Positions 24,908 through 33,361 of a DNA stretch of 64,000 bases are shown piece by piece. The notes below the pieces were generated by a model. That model saw nothing but the letters and a program-made list of their open reading frames with translations, was not told the origin of the DNA and did no database searches. Position numbers and translations under genes: made by a program. This DNA is from Peptoniphilaceae bacterium. GTDB lineage: Bacteria > Bacillota > Clostridia > Tissierellales > Peptoniphilaceae. The stretch's first letter is position 1. Each line of letters starts with the position of its first letter. The DNA lies in the NCBI GenBank assembly GCA_028726605.1, contig JAQYPV010000022.1:62001-126000 (forward strand). The letters are read 5' to 3'.

Positions 24908-25199
24908 AACCGAATTCAAGCGATCGAGGGGCCTGGCCCCTCTTTTTTTGTGCCCTTTTCGCCCCTCTGCTACCGATCAGTCGGCCCTCCCGCGCCGCGT
25001 CGTCCATCGCCTCGGCGCTCCACGTCGCGGTGAGCGAGTCCAGATCACCTAAGAACACATCGGGTTCGACGTGAAGGGCTTCCAGGACATCCCATCCTCC
25101 GTCGGCGGCGATGACAAAGTCCGAGCCGTCTAAGAGGGACAGCAAGACGTCTGCCGACGGAAGCGAGTCGCCAGCGCCGACAATCGCGCAGCGCTTCAT
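24753..25199 (-). pseudogene. Thiamine pyrophosphokinase, truncated after about 60 residues
   Basis: The ATG at 25199 overlaps the rpe stop (ATGA) and begins MKRCAIVGAGDSLPSADVLL. It continues with FVIAADGGWDVLEAL and DVFLGDLDSLTATW, the N-terminal substrate-binding portion of thiamine pyrophosphokinase (ThiN, normally about 210 residues). Similarity stops near residue 62, about 25010. The frame then runs on as low-complexity Arg/Pro-rich sequence, antisense to the rpmB terminator and rpmB, to a stop at 24753. The catalytic second half is absent. In Bacillota thiN commonly follows rpe, so this is a decayed resident gene, not an insertion. Confidence 0.8.
24926..24949 (+). terminator. Intrinsic terminator of rpmB
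   Basis: The 7-bp stem GAGGGGC/GCCCCTC (arms 24926-24932 and 24936-24942) has a 3-base loop and is followed by seven Ts. It is 18 bases after the rpmB stop. Confidence 0.9.
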
Positions 25200-25855
25200 G
25201 AGGCGAAGCACCCGTTGAGTTTGGAAAAAGAGGTTTTGAGGTCGTCCGCGTTGAAGACCGCCGAACCGGCCACCACCCAGTCGACGCCCGCTTCGACGAC
25301 GCGGGGCATGGTCTTTTCGTTGATGCCACCATCCACTTCGAGGACGATGTCGCGACCCGATGCGTCGATCATCCGACGCAGCCGCGCCATCTTGTCGAGC
25401 GTGTACGGCAAGAACTGCTGGCCGCCAAAGCCGGGGTTCACCGTCATCACCAGGACGAGATCCACGAGGGGCAAGATGTCCTCCAGCACGCAAGCCGGCG
25501 TGGCGGGATTCAAGGCGATGCCCGCCTGCATGCCGCATTCGTGAATCTCGGCGATGACGCGATCCACGTGCGTCACCGCCTCCCAGTGAATGGTCAAGAG
25601 ATCCACGCCGGCGTTCTGAAAGGCCGGAATGAGAAAGGACGGCTCTTTCACCATGAGATGCGTGTCAAAGAAGAAGTCCGTATGCGGGCGCACCGCGGCG
25701 ATGACGCCCGGGCCGAACGTCAAATTGGGGACAAAATGGCCGTCCATGATGTCCCAATGCACGTGCGTCACGCCGGCTTCCCTGAGGCGCGCCATCTCAC
25801 ACTTAAACTGCGAAAAATCCGAGGACAACAGCGACGGCAAAACGGTCTTGTTCAT
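25196..25855 (-). CDS. rpe: Ribulose-phosphate 3-epimerase
   Basis: A 219-residue TIM-barrel enzyme that interconverts ribulose-5-phosphate and xylulose-5-phosphate in the pentose phosphate pathway. Conserved segments include LPSLLSSDFSQF, HWDIMDGHFVPNLTFGP, the MTVNPGFGGQQF phosphate loop and EVDGGINEKT. Two ATGs are present; the one at 25855 is 6 bases from AAAGG, while the ATG at 25861 overlaps that site. It sits between rsgA and the thiN remnant, the usual rsgA-rpe-thiN order. Confidence 0.96.
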   Translation of the reverse strand: MNKTVLPSLLSSDFSQFKCEMARLREAGVTHVHWDIMDGHFVPNLTFGPGVIAAVRPHTDFFFDTHLMVKEPSFLIPAFQNAGVDLLTIHWEAVTHVDRVIAEIHECGMQAGIALNPATPACVLEDILPLVDLVLVMTVNPGFGGQQFLPYTLDKMARLRRMIDASGRDIVLEVDGGINEKTMPRVVEAGVDWVVAGSAVFNADDLKTSFSKLNGCFAS

Positions 25856-25865
25856 GTTCATCCTT

Positions 25866-26756
25866 TCAATACGTGTGCGCCTCTTCGATCATCTGATAGA
25901 GCGTTCGGTAGGACGCGTAGCGCACGGCGTCCATCTCCCCCGCCTCCACGGCTCGCTTGACGGCGCAGTCCGGCTCCTTGCGATGCGTGCAGTCGCGAAA
26001 GCGGCACTGACCCACAAGTCGACGGATCTCCGGAAATGCTAGGGCCAGAGAATCGGGTGTCGAGAAATCCCGCAAGTCGAGAGAGGAAAAACCCGGCGTG
26101 TCGAAGATGTACGACGCGGGGCCGATGGTGAACAAGCGGCTCGTGCGCGTGGTCTGCCGTCCGCGAGACGTCTTTTTACTGAGATCGCCAATGGCGATGG
26201 ACGTTTCGCCGCTCAGCCGACGGATGAGCGTGGACTTTCCCGCTCCCGACGGGCCCGCGATGGCCGTCACCTTGCCCCTCAAGGCATCGCCGAGCGGTCC
26301 CACATTTTCTCCCGTCACGGCGTTGATGGCGAAGATGGGATATCCGGCGAGCGCATAGCGCTTCACCCACGCTTTGAGCGACCCCTCATCCACGCGGTCG
26401 ATCTTGTTAAAACAGAGCACGATGGGAAACGCGCGAATTTCCAAGACCGCCAGCAGACGGTCCAACTGCAGGGCGTTCACCTCTGGCTCGACGAGCGTCT
26501 GTACGACCAGAACCTGATCCACATTCGCCACGGGCGGGCGCACCAGCGCGTTCTTGCGGGGCAAAACGCGCGTGATGGTCCCCTCGAGGGCGTTCTCCTC
26601 CTGCACCCACTCCACGTAATCGCCCACCATGGGGCGCACGTCCTTTTCGCGAAAGACGCCGCGACCCTTTGCGTAGCGAATGGTTTCACCCTCTGCCCCC
26701 GCCGTGGCAATCGCGTAGCGATCTTTTTCTGACGAAATAATGTGGCCGATTGGCAT
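25866..26756 (-). CDS. rsgA: Ribosome small-subunit-dependent GTPase RsgA
   Basis: A 296-residue circularly permuted GTPase that helps the final maturation of the 30S subunit. The order is an OB fold, then G4 CFNKIDRV, then G1 GPSGAGKSTLIRRL, then G3 DTPGFSSLDL. A C-terminal zinc knuckle follows, with Cys/His ligands in GQCRFRDCTHRKEPDC. A GGGAGG site precedes the ATG at 26756. It follows the PASTA kinase gene, as in many Bacillota where RsgA is a kinase substrate. Confidence 0.96.
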   Translation of the reverse strand: MPIGHIISSEKDRYAIATAGAEGETIRYAKGRGVFREKDVRPMVGDYVEWVQEENALEGTITRVLPRKNALVRPPVANVDQVLVVQTLVEPEVNALQLDRLLAVLEIRAFPIVLCFNKIDRVDEGSLKAWVKRYALAGYPIFAINAVTGENVGPLGDALRGKVTAIAGPSGAGKSTLIRRLSGETSIAIGDLSKKTSRGRQTTRTSRLFTIGPASYIFDTPGFSSLDLRDFSTPDSLALAFPEIRRLVGQCRFRDCTHRKEPDCAVKRAVEAGEMDAVRYASYRTLYQMIEEAHTY

Positions 26757-26772
26757 CCACCCTCCCTATGAT

Positions 26773-28746
26773 CTAACGGCGTTCGGCCGCCGTGGGCTGC
26801 GTCCCAGCCCCTGAAGACTCCTGCGACGTCTCCGCCGGCTTTCCATCGATCAGCGTCGAGAAACTGGCGCCCTCAGGCGCTTCTACTTCCACTTTGATGT
26901 AGCCCAACTGGTTGGCGTCGGTGGCTTTGAACGTCTTCTTGAAGACGGGTTCGCTCACCGACTGATTTTGATCGTAAATGGTCACTTCAAAGCTCTCCTT
27001 GTTGGCCGGCGGGATGATGTGCACTTCGTAGACGTAGAGCGTCGATCCCGCCTCCGTCGTCGCCTCCTCGGTCTGCTCCTGACCCGCCGAGATCACGAGG
27101 TCGATCGTGGTGTTGAGATCCACCGACGTACCCGCCTTGATGGACTGCGAAATGACCGTCCCCGCCGGGTACGAACTGAACTCCGGCTCCATCTCCCCCA
27201 ATTGAAGGCCGGCCTCCGTCAAGAGCTGGATGGCCTGATTCTGATCCTGATTGAGCAACATGGGCACGATACTCTTCTTCACCTCTTCGCCCTGCGAGAC
27301 GATGAGATCCACGCGCGACCCCGAAGGCGCCTTCTCGCCCTTCGCCGGTGACGTCTCGATTACCTTGTCTTTGAGCACGTCTTTGGAGTACGCGAGTTCT
27401 TTCCTCCCCATCCTGAAGCCCGCATCTTCCAACTTTTGCGTCGCGTCAGCTACAGAGAGTCCGCTCACGTCGGGCACGGGAACGCCGAGCAGGCCCTGAC
27501 TCACGCTGAGGTTCACCGTCGTGCCCCGTTCCACGGATGTCCCACTCGCGATGCTTTGATCCAACACGAGTCCCTCATCCACTTTTTCGTCTTCCCGCCG
27601 ATCCGTCACCACGCCCACCAAGCCGTTCTCTTCCAAGCGTTTCAGGGCTTCTGCTTCGCTCAACTGGACGACCGCCGGCACGGAGACCATGCCGTTTTTC
27701 ATCGCGTCGTTGCGGATGAGCAAAAAGATCGCCACGATGACGAACGCCGCAAGCGCCACTCCCGCCAAGATGAGTGAGCGCTTGAGCGTCGCCGGGTTCT
27801 TTTCTTCCGCCGCCCCGTCCACGCGCTTGCTCTCGTAGACCACCTCCCGCGGACGCTCCACGCGCGCTGTCTGCGCTTTCTGCGCGGCAATGGGACGCGT
27901 GAGATAGACGGTGTCGTCATAGTCGCGGTATTTCTCCAGCGCCTGAGCCAGTTGATAGGCGGAGTCAAAGCGATCGTCCGGATCCTTTTCCAGACACGTC
28001 ATGATGATCTGGTTGAGTCCCGGATGCAACGCCGGATTGCGTTCGATGGGCGGCTCCGGAGGTTCCTGGATGTGCTTCATGGCAATGGCGACCGACGAAT
28101 CGGCGTCGAAGGGCACGGAACCCGTCGCCATCTCGTAGAGCACCACGCCCAGCGAGTAGATGTCGCTCTTGACGTCCACGGGCTCTCCCTTGGCCTGCTC
28201 CGGCGAGATGTAGTGCACCGTTCCCAGAATGTTGTTCGTAAACGTCACCGTGGACGACGAAGTGATTCGGGCGATGCCGAAATCTGTCACTTTGATGTCC
28301 CCACCCTTGGTGATGAGGATGTTGGCCGGTTTCACGTCCCGATGCACGAGATCCCGGTCGTGCGCGCGTTGCAGCGCATAGGCGATCTGCTTGCCAGTCT
28401 TCGCAATGGCCGCCGACGTCATCTTCCCGTGGGCGCGAATGGCGTCCTTAAGCGTTGCGCCTTCGATGAGTTCCATCACGATGTAGTGGATCATGCGCTC
28501 GCCCACCCGCTCGCTGCCGACGTCGTAGACATTCACGATGTTGGGGTGATTGAGCGACGCAGCCGCCAACGCCTCGTTTTCGAACTTGGCGACGAACTCT
28601 TCGTCTTCGATGAATTGCTCTTTTAAGATTTTCACCGCCACACGGCGCTTTAAGACGATGTCCTCCGCCTCGTAGACGTAGGCCATGCCGCCGACGCCGA
28701 TGCGCTGGTGCAGTTCATAGCGATTGTTCAGCAGGATCGTTTCCAT
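26773..28746 (-). CDS. prkC: PASTA-domain serine/threonine protein kinase (PrkC/IreK/Stk1 type)
   Basis: A 657-residue membrane kinase that senses wall muropeptides or lipid II and regulates growth and envelope homeostasis. The kinase domain spans residues 10-270, with the glycine loop GVGGMAYVY, Lys39 in VAVKIL, catalytic HRDVKPAN (135-142) and DFG (155-157). A single membrane helix lies at about 324-344. Three extracellular PASTA repeats follow (about 354-418, 419-487 and 488-557). A beta-rich C-terminal domain of about 90 residues comes next (LYVYEVHIIPPANKESFEV onward). It overlaps the phosphatase gene prpC by 32 bases. IreB, a known target of enterococcal IreK, is encoded at 47.6 kb. Confidence 0.97.
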   Translation of the reverse strand: METILLNNRYELHQRIGVGGMAYVYEAEDIVLKRRVAVKILKEQFIEDEEFVAKFENEALAAASLNHPNIVNVYDVGSERVGERMIHYIVMELIEGATLKDAIRAHGKMTSAAIAKTGKQIAYALQRAHDRDLVHRDVKPANILITKGGDIKVTDFGIARITSSSTVTFTNNILGTVHYISPEQAKGEPVDVKSDIYSLGVVLYEMATGSVPFDADSSVAIAMKHIQEPPEPPIERNPALHPGLNQIIMTCLEKDPDDRFDSAYQLAQALEKYRDYDDTVYLTRPIAAQKAQTARVERPREVVYESKRVDGAAEEKNPATLKRSLILAGVALAAFVIVAIFLLIRNDAMKNGMVSVPAVVQLSEAEALKRLEENGLVGVVTDRREDEKVDEGLVLDQSIASGTSVERGTTVNLSVSQGLLGVPVPDVSGLSVADATQKLEDAGFRMGRKELAYSKDVLKDKVIETSPAKGEKAPSGSRVDLIVSQGEEVKKSIVPMLLNQDQNQAIQLLTEAGLQLGEMEPEFSSYPAGTVISQSIKAGTSVDLNTTIDLVISAGQEQTEEATTEAGSTLYVYEVHIIPPANKESFEVTIYDQNQSVSEPVFKKTFKATDANQLGYIKVEVEAPEGASFSTLIDGKPAETSQESSGAGTQPTAAERR

Positions 28747-29470
28747 TCAGCTCTCCTAAATCCACCAACGTCACCGTGATATTGTCCAGACCGCCATTCG
28801 CATTGGCCTCGTTGACGAGTTTCACCGACGCCGTGCGCGAATCCGTCTCTTCGGTGAGAATCTCTTGAATCCGAGCGTCGTCGACCATCTTGGTGAGGCC
28901 GTCGCTCGTGAGAAGCCAGCGCGCGAAGTCCGTGCGCTCGAAGATGTCCACGTCCACGTCCGTCTCTTCTTCCGTGCCCACCGCACGCGTCAGGGTGTTG
29001 CGATCCGGGTGATGCAGGGCCTCCTCTTCGGTGAGCAGCCCTTGGGCGAGCAAATCGGCGACGACCGAGTGATCTCGCGTCACCTGCTGGAGTTGGCCGT
29101 CAAAAAAGCGATACACCCGGCTGTCGCCCACGTGCGCCACGTAGACGCGCGCATCGTCGATCAAAACCGCACAGAGCGTCGTCCCCATGCGACGAAGCTC
29201 GGGCGCCGTCATGCTCTTTTCGTACACCGAGCGATTGGCCACGGCCACGGCCTCCCGAAGGAGCGCCTCGTAATCGCTGCGCGACTTCTGCTCCATGACA
29301 TAGCTTCGCGCGGACTCGATGGCCACTTCCGCCGCCACTTCCCCGGCGTTGTGACCGCCCATGCCGTCCGCCAACAGGAAGAGCGAAAAGCGCGAATGAA
29401 AGTAATTTGCATAGCGATCCTGGTTCATGCTCCGGCTTTTTCCCTGATCCGTGATGGAATAAAAATTCAT
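28715..29470 (-). CDS. prpC: PP2C-family serine/threonine phosphatase (PrpC/Stp)
   Basis: A 251-residue Mn-dependent phosphatase that reverses PrkC-type phosphorylation. PP2C motifs are present in order: TDQGKSRSMNQDRY, LLADGMGGHNAGEVAA, VAHVGDSRVYRF, and the metal-binding Asp near LLTSDGLTKMV and GGLDNITVTLV. Its end overlaps the kinase start by 32 bases and its own start overlaps rlmN by 4, so the three are coupled. The length is normal. Confidence 0.97.
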   Translation of the reverse strand: MNFYSITDQGKSRSMNQDRYANYFHSRFSLFLLADGMGGHNAGEVAAEVAIESARSYVMEQKSRSDYEALLREAVAVANRSVYEKSMTAPELRRMGTTLCAVLIDDARVYVAHVGDSRVYRFFDGQLQQVTRDHSVVADLLAQGLLTEEEALHHPDRNTLTRAVGTEEETDVDVDIFERTDFARWLLTSDGLTKMVDDARIQEILTEETDSRTASVKLVNEANANGGLDNITVTLVDLGELNGNDPAEQSL

Positions 29471-30504
29471 GCACGTCCTCCAACACCCTCGTACAATACG
29501 CGTAATTGACCGCAGGCTGCGTCAATGTCCGCTCCCCGGCGATGACGCACGCTCACGTGCACGCCGGCCTTTTCAAGGCTTGCGGCGAAGTGCTCCATCG
29601 CCGCCCGGTCCGCCGCCTCTTGGTCGAATTCATCGATGCGATTGAGCGGAATCAAATTCACATGCCGTCCGGCGCCCCGCATGTGCTGCGCCATCCAGCG
29701 AATATCTTCTTCGCGGTCATTTTCGCCGCGGATGAGCACGTATTCAAAGCTGACCCGTCGCCCCGTCGCGTCAAAATACGCATCGGTCGCCTTCAAGATT
29801 TCCGCAATGGAATAGCGCCGGGCGACGGGCATGGTGCGCGCCCGCCGTTCGTCTGACGTGGCGTGGAGCGAAATGGCGAGCGTGATCGACGGTGCTTCGT
29901 CGATCAGACGGTAGATGCCGGGGACGAGCCCCGACGTCGACAACGTGATGTTGCGCGCGCTCATCCCCTTGCCCTTGGGATCCGTCACGAGGCGGATGAA
30001 GCGCAACACTTCGTCCAAGTTGTCCAGCGGTTCGCCGATTCCCATGAGCACGATGTGGTCGATGGTGCGGCCTTCGGCGCGTTCGGTCTGGTAGACCTGC
30101 TCTAAGATTTCGTCCGCGCCGAGATTGCGGCCGAACGGCGCCTTTGTGGAGGCGCAAAATGAGCAGCCCATGCGGCAACCCACCTGAGAAGACACGCAGA
30201 GGGTCGTGCGATCCTCATAGGGCATGTACACGGTTTCGATGTGCGCCCCGTCGAACAGACGGTAGAGGTACTTCGCGCTGCCATCTTCGGAGCGCCTGAC
30301 GAGTTCCGCCGTCAGGGGATGCGTCCCAAGGGCGCCGGCCGCCGCGCGCACCGCTTGCGGCAACACGTGCGCCGCGTCTAAATCCGTTCCCCGCTCCACG
30401 TGCAGAAAGTGGAAGAGTTGACTCCCCCGATAGGCGGGAAAGCCGGACGCCACCGCCCAGTCCCGGAGTTCCTCCTCTGTCATCGCATTGCGCGCTCGTT
30501 GCAT
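29467..30504 (-). CDS. rlmN: Dual-specificity rRNA/tRNA adenine C2-methyltransferase RlmN
   Basis: A 345-residue radical-SAM enzyme that methylates A2503 of 23S rRNA and A37 of some tRNAs. The cluster motif GCRMGCSFCAST holds CxxxCxxC. ITLSTSGLVPGI and the C-terminal Cys in GADIDAACGQL, the second catalytic cysteine, are intact. GGGAGGA precedes the ATG at 30504. It continues the rsmB-rlmN-prpC-prkC order common in Bacillota. Confidence 0.97.
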   Translation of the reverse strand: MQRARNAMTEEELRDWAVASGFPAYRGSQLFHFLHVERGTDLDAAHVLPQAVRAAAGALGTHPLTAELVRRSEDGSAKYLYRLFDGAHIETVYMPYEDRTTLCVSSQVGCRMGCSFCASTKAPFGRNLGADEILEQVYQTERAEGRTIDHIVLMGIGEPLDNLDEVLRFIRLVTDPKGKGMSARNITLSTSGLVPGIYRLIDEAPSITLAISLHATSDERRARTMPVARRYSIAEILKATDAYFDATGRRVSFEYVLIRGENDREEDIRWMAQHMRGAGRHVNLIPLNRIDEFDQEAADRAAMEHFAASLEKAGVHVSVRHRRGADIDAACGQLRVLYEGVGGRA

Positions 30505-30516
30505 CGTTCCTCCCTA

Positions 30517-31812
30517 TTATAACGTTTTACCGGACAATTTACGCCACCGCATCATCGTAAAACCGTCGGCACCCTCCGTGAGCGGCGTAAAGTGCAACCG
30601 ATTTATGCCCTGAAACGGCTCCACCACAAAGTTCGCCGCAACCGTCGCCATGACGTCCTCGTTTTCCGCGCGCCCATAGGTGCACGTACTGTAGACCAGA
30701 CGCCCGCCCGGTTTTACGTAGCGCCCGGCCTGTTTCAAAAGCGCCACTTGAATTTGCTGTAACGCGGGGATGTCCTCCGGATTTCGCTTCCAGCGAAGGT
30801 CGGGTTTGCGCCCCACGAGTCCCAAGCCTGAACACGGCGCGTCCACGAGCACCACGTCGAAAGCCTCCGCCCACAAAGGCTCAAAGACTGTTCCGTCGTG
30901 CACGGCCGTTTCGATGGGAAGGCCCATGCGCCGGGCATTTTCTTCGATGTACTGGCGCTTTTCCGCGACGACGTCGTTGGCGAGAATCCGCGCTCCCGGC
31001 GCCAGCGCCGCCATGGCGATGGACTTCGATCCGGGCGCCGCGCAGAGATCCAGGACGCGAGGGGCTTTGAAGTCCTCGACGGCCATCCACGCCGCTATCT
31101 GGCTCGGTTGAGACTGAATGGAAAGCCGCCCTTCGCGAAAGGCCGCGCTTTCCGTCACAGGTCCGCCGTCGACCAGGAGCGCGAAGGGCGAGAGGTCGCT
31201 CTGGCGCACGCGGACGCATTCAGCTTCCAGTTCCGCCATGACCGCCTCGCGCGTCGCGCGATGCGGGACGACGAAGAGGGAGAGGGGCGACGGCAGATTT
31301 CCCGCCTCGAGCACGAGACGCGCCGACGTCCCCAGCGCTTCTTCGAAGTAGGCGACCATCCAGTCGGGATAGGAAGCGCGAATGGCGAAGTCCAGGTCGA
31401 CATCGCCCGTATCCACCACGAGTGCCGCATCCCCCGCTCGCTCGATTGAGCGCAAAATGCCGTTGATGAATCCTTTGGCATAGGGCGCTCGCTTCCCTGC
31501 GACGGCAACCGTCTCGTAGATGGCGGCGTGGGCCGGGGTCTCTCGAAAAAGCAGATCCGCGGCGCCCAGGCGCAACAGGAGCCGTGGCACGCGCTTTTGC
31601 GCGTGCATGGGCTTTTTCGCATAGCGATCCAAAAGGTAGTCGAGGTGGCGTTGGCGCTCCAACACCGTGTAGACCAGGTGCCGCCGGTCGGCGCGCGTAC
31701 GCGCATCGGAAAGGGCGTCGTCCGTGCGGTTGAGCGCACGCTCCACCTGTTCGCCCTCATCCACGCGCAACAACACGTCCAGTGCGCTCTCGCGCATGCT
31801 CTTTTCCGTCAT
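30517..31812 (-). CDS. rsmB: 16S rRNA (cytosine-967-C5)-methyltransferase RsmB
   Basis: A 431-residue enzyme with an N-terminal NusB-like RNA-binding domain (residues 1-130, RESALDVLLRVDEGE) and a C-terminal Fmu methyltransferase domain. The SAM site is VLDLCAAPGSKS; DAPCSGLGLV and STCTYGRAEN hold the two conserved cysteines. It overlaps fmt by 4 bases (ATGA). It modifies C967 of 16S rRNA. Confidence 0.96.
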   Translation of the reverse strand: MTEKSMRESALDVLLRVDEGEQVERALNRTDDALSDARTRADRRHLVYTVLERQRHLDYLLDRYAKKPMHAQKRVPRLLLRLGAADLLFRETPAHAAIYETVAVAGKRAPYAKGFINGILRSIERAGDAALVVDTGDVDLDFAIRASYPDWMVAYFEEALGTSARLVLEAGNLPSPLSLFVVPHRATREAVMAELEAECVRVRQSDLSPFALLVDGGPVTESAAFREGRLSIQSQPSQIAAWMAVEDFKAPRVLDLCAAPGSKSIAMAALAPGARILANDVVAEKRQYIEENARRMGLPIETAVHDGTVFEPLWAEAFDVVLVDAPCSGLGLVGRKPDLRWKRNPEDIPALQQIQVALLKQAGRYVKPGGRLVYSTCTYGRAENEDVMATVAANFVVEPFQGINRLHFTPLTEGADGFTMMRWRKLSGKTL

Positions 31813-32753
31813 GGACGTCCCTCAACGCTCAGGCATTCGCCCACGCGAATCGGGTCGCCGTTGAGAAAATCGCGCGCGGCAAGCGCCTTGCGGTTGGGCG
31901 CCTGCAACCGATCGATGACCAAAAGGCCATCGCCCGTCGCCACGGCGATGCCGTTTTTGTCCGCGCGCACCACCGTGCCCGGACGCGCATTTTCGCCGTC
32001 CGCTTCCGCATGTGCCTCGTGGATGCGGAGGACGTCCTCTCCCCGCCGGGTCTTTGCACCCGGCCCATCGGCGAGGGCGTGCACTTGGCGCACTAAGAGG
32101 CGCGCCGGGCGTGTCCAGTCGAGGGGGGAATCCGCGGAGGTGAGTTTTTCCGCATAGGTCGCCTTGGCGTCGTCCTGTGCGACGCGGGCCGCATCGCGCG
32201 CGGGAAAGTGGCGGAGCGTGTCCAGGAGCAGCGTCGCCCCACATTTTGCCATCGACTCTTGAAGCGCATCGAGCGTCGTGTTGTCATCCATGGGGACGGC
32301 ATCCGCCGCCAGGACGTCCCCCGCATCCAGGGCTCTCACGATGCGCATGATGCTCACACCCGTCTCGTCCGCCCCGGACATGAGCGCCCGTTCGATGGGC
32401 GCCGCTCCGCGATAGGCGGGAAGCAGGCTCGCGTGGACGTTTAAGATGCGGCCCGGAAAGGCCTCCAGGAGATGGCGTCCGATGAGCTGTCCGAACGCGA
32501 CGACGATCAGAAAGTCCGGCGCGCACGCCTCGATCTGCGCCACGACGTCGGGGGCGTTCACCGAAGGAGGCGTGATGACGGAATAGCCCAGCGCCTGCGC
32601 CCGTTCCTTCACCGGCGTCGGCGTCACGCGTCCGCGCGAACGCGGACGATCCGGCTGTGACACCACGAGGGCGATGTCCACATCTTCTGCCTCATGGAGC
32701 GCATCCAAGACCGTGCAGGCGAACGCCGGCGTTCCCAGAAAGACGACGTGCAT
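31809..32753 (-). CDS. fmt: Methionyl-tRNA formyltransferase
   Basis: A 314-residue enzyme that formylates initiator Met-tRNA with 10-formyl-THF. Key elements are FLGTPAFACTVLDAL at the N-terminus, VVAFGQLIG, and NVHASLLPAYRGAAPIERAL with the catalytic Asn-x-His and SLLPxYRG loop; a C-terminal tRNA-binding domain follows. The ATG at 32753 is used; the codon before it is an in-frame TTG. It overlaps def by 4 bases (ATGA), the functional pair that adds and later removes the formyl group. Confidence 0.97.
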   Translation of the reverse strand: MHVVFLGTPAFACTVLDALHEAEDVDIALVVSQPDRPRSRGRVTPTPVKERAQALGYSVITPPSVNAPDVVAQIEACAPDFLIVVAFGQLIGRHLLEAFPGRILNVHASLLPAYRGAAPIERALMSGADETGVSIMRIVRALDAGDVLAADAVPMDDNTTLDALQESMAKCGATLLLDTLRHFPARDAARVAQDDAKATYAEKLTSADSPLDWTRPARLLVRQVHALADGPGAKTRRGEDVLRIHEAHAEADGENARPGTVVRADKNGIAVATGDGLLVIDRLQAPNRKALAARDFLNGDPIRVGECLSVEGRP

Positions 32754-33349
32754 CAATGGGCCTCATCACTTTCCGACGCCTCGGCATCCCCCTGGAGCGT
32801 CTCGGCGATGCGCTCCAACTCTTCCACTTCCTCTTCCTCCTTGGGCAGGAGGCCGTGAGAAGCCATGTACGCCAGTTGTTCATCCGTCGGATGCTCCAGG
32901 TCGATTTCCATCTCGACGCGGTCGCGGAACAGCACCCCGTCCAGGTGGTCGATTTCGTGACAGAGGCAGCGGGCGAAGAGTCCCTCCGCTTCGACCTCTT
33001 TCGTCTCCTGATTCTCATCCCAGTAGCGCACGCGCACTTTCTGTGGACGCACCACCGCTCCGTTGAAATGCGGCACGGACAGGCACCCCTCTACGTCGAG
33101 CTGCGTCTCCTCCGAAGCCCAGAGGATCTCCGGATTCACCATGCGGTACGGGCCTTCGCCCACGTCGACCGTGATGAGGCGGCGAAGTTTCCCCACTTGC
33201 GGGCCGGCGATGCCCACGCCCATGTCGTCGTACATGGTCTCCAGCATGTCGTCCAAAAGCTGACGAATCTTGGGCGTCACGGCTTCCACGGGCCGCGCCG
33301 TCTTGCGCAAAATGGGATCGCCTTCCGTACGAATCGTTAAAATAGCCAT
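32753..33349 (-). CDS. def: Peptide deformylase
   Basis: A 198-residue metalloenzyme that removes N-formyl groups from nascent proteins. The three motifs are present: GVGIAGPQVG, EGCLSVP and HEIDHLDG with the metal-binding Cys and two His. The C-terminal 35 residues are an acidic tail (EEEEVEELERI onward) beyond the core, so the protein is longer than the usual 150-170 residues. AAAGGAACAAG precedes the ATG. Confidence 0.96.
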   Translation of the reverse strand: MAILTIRTEGDPILRKTARPVEAVTPKIRQLLDDMLETMYDDMGVGIAGPQVGKLRRLITVDVGEGPYRMVNPEILWASEETQLDVEGCLSVPHFNGAVVRPQKVRVRYWDENQETKEVEAEGLFARCLCHEIDHLDGVLFRDRVEMEIDLEHPTDEQLAYMASHGLLPKEEEEVEELERIAETLQGDAEASESDEAH

Positions 33350-33361
33350 CTTGTTCCTTTC

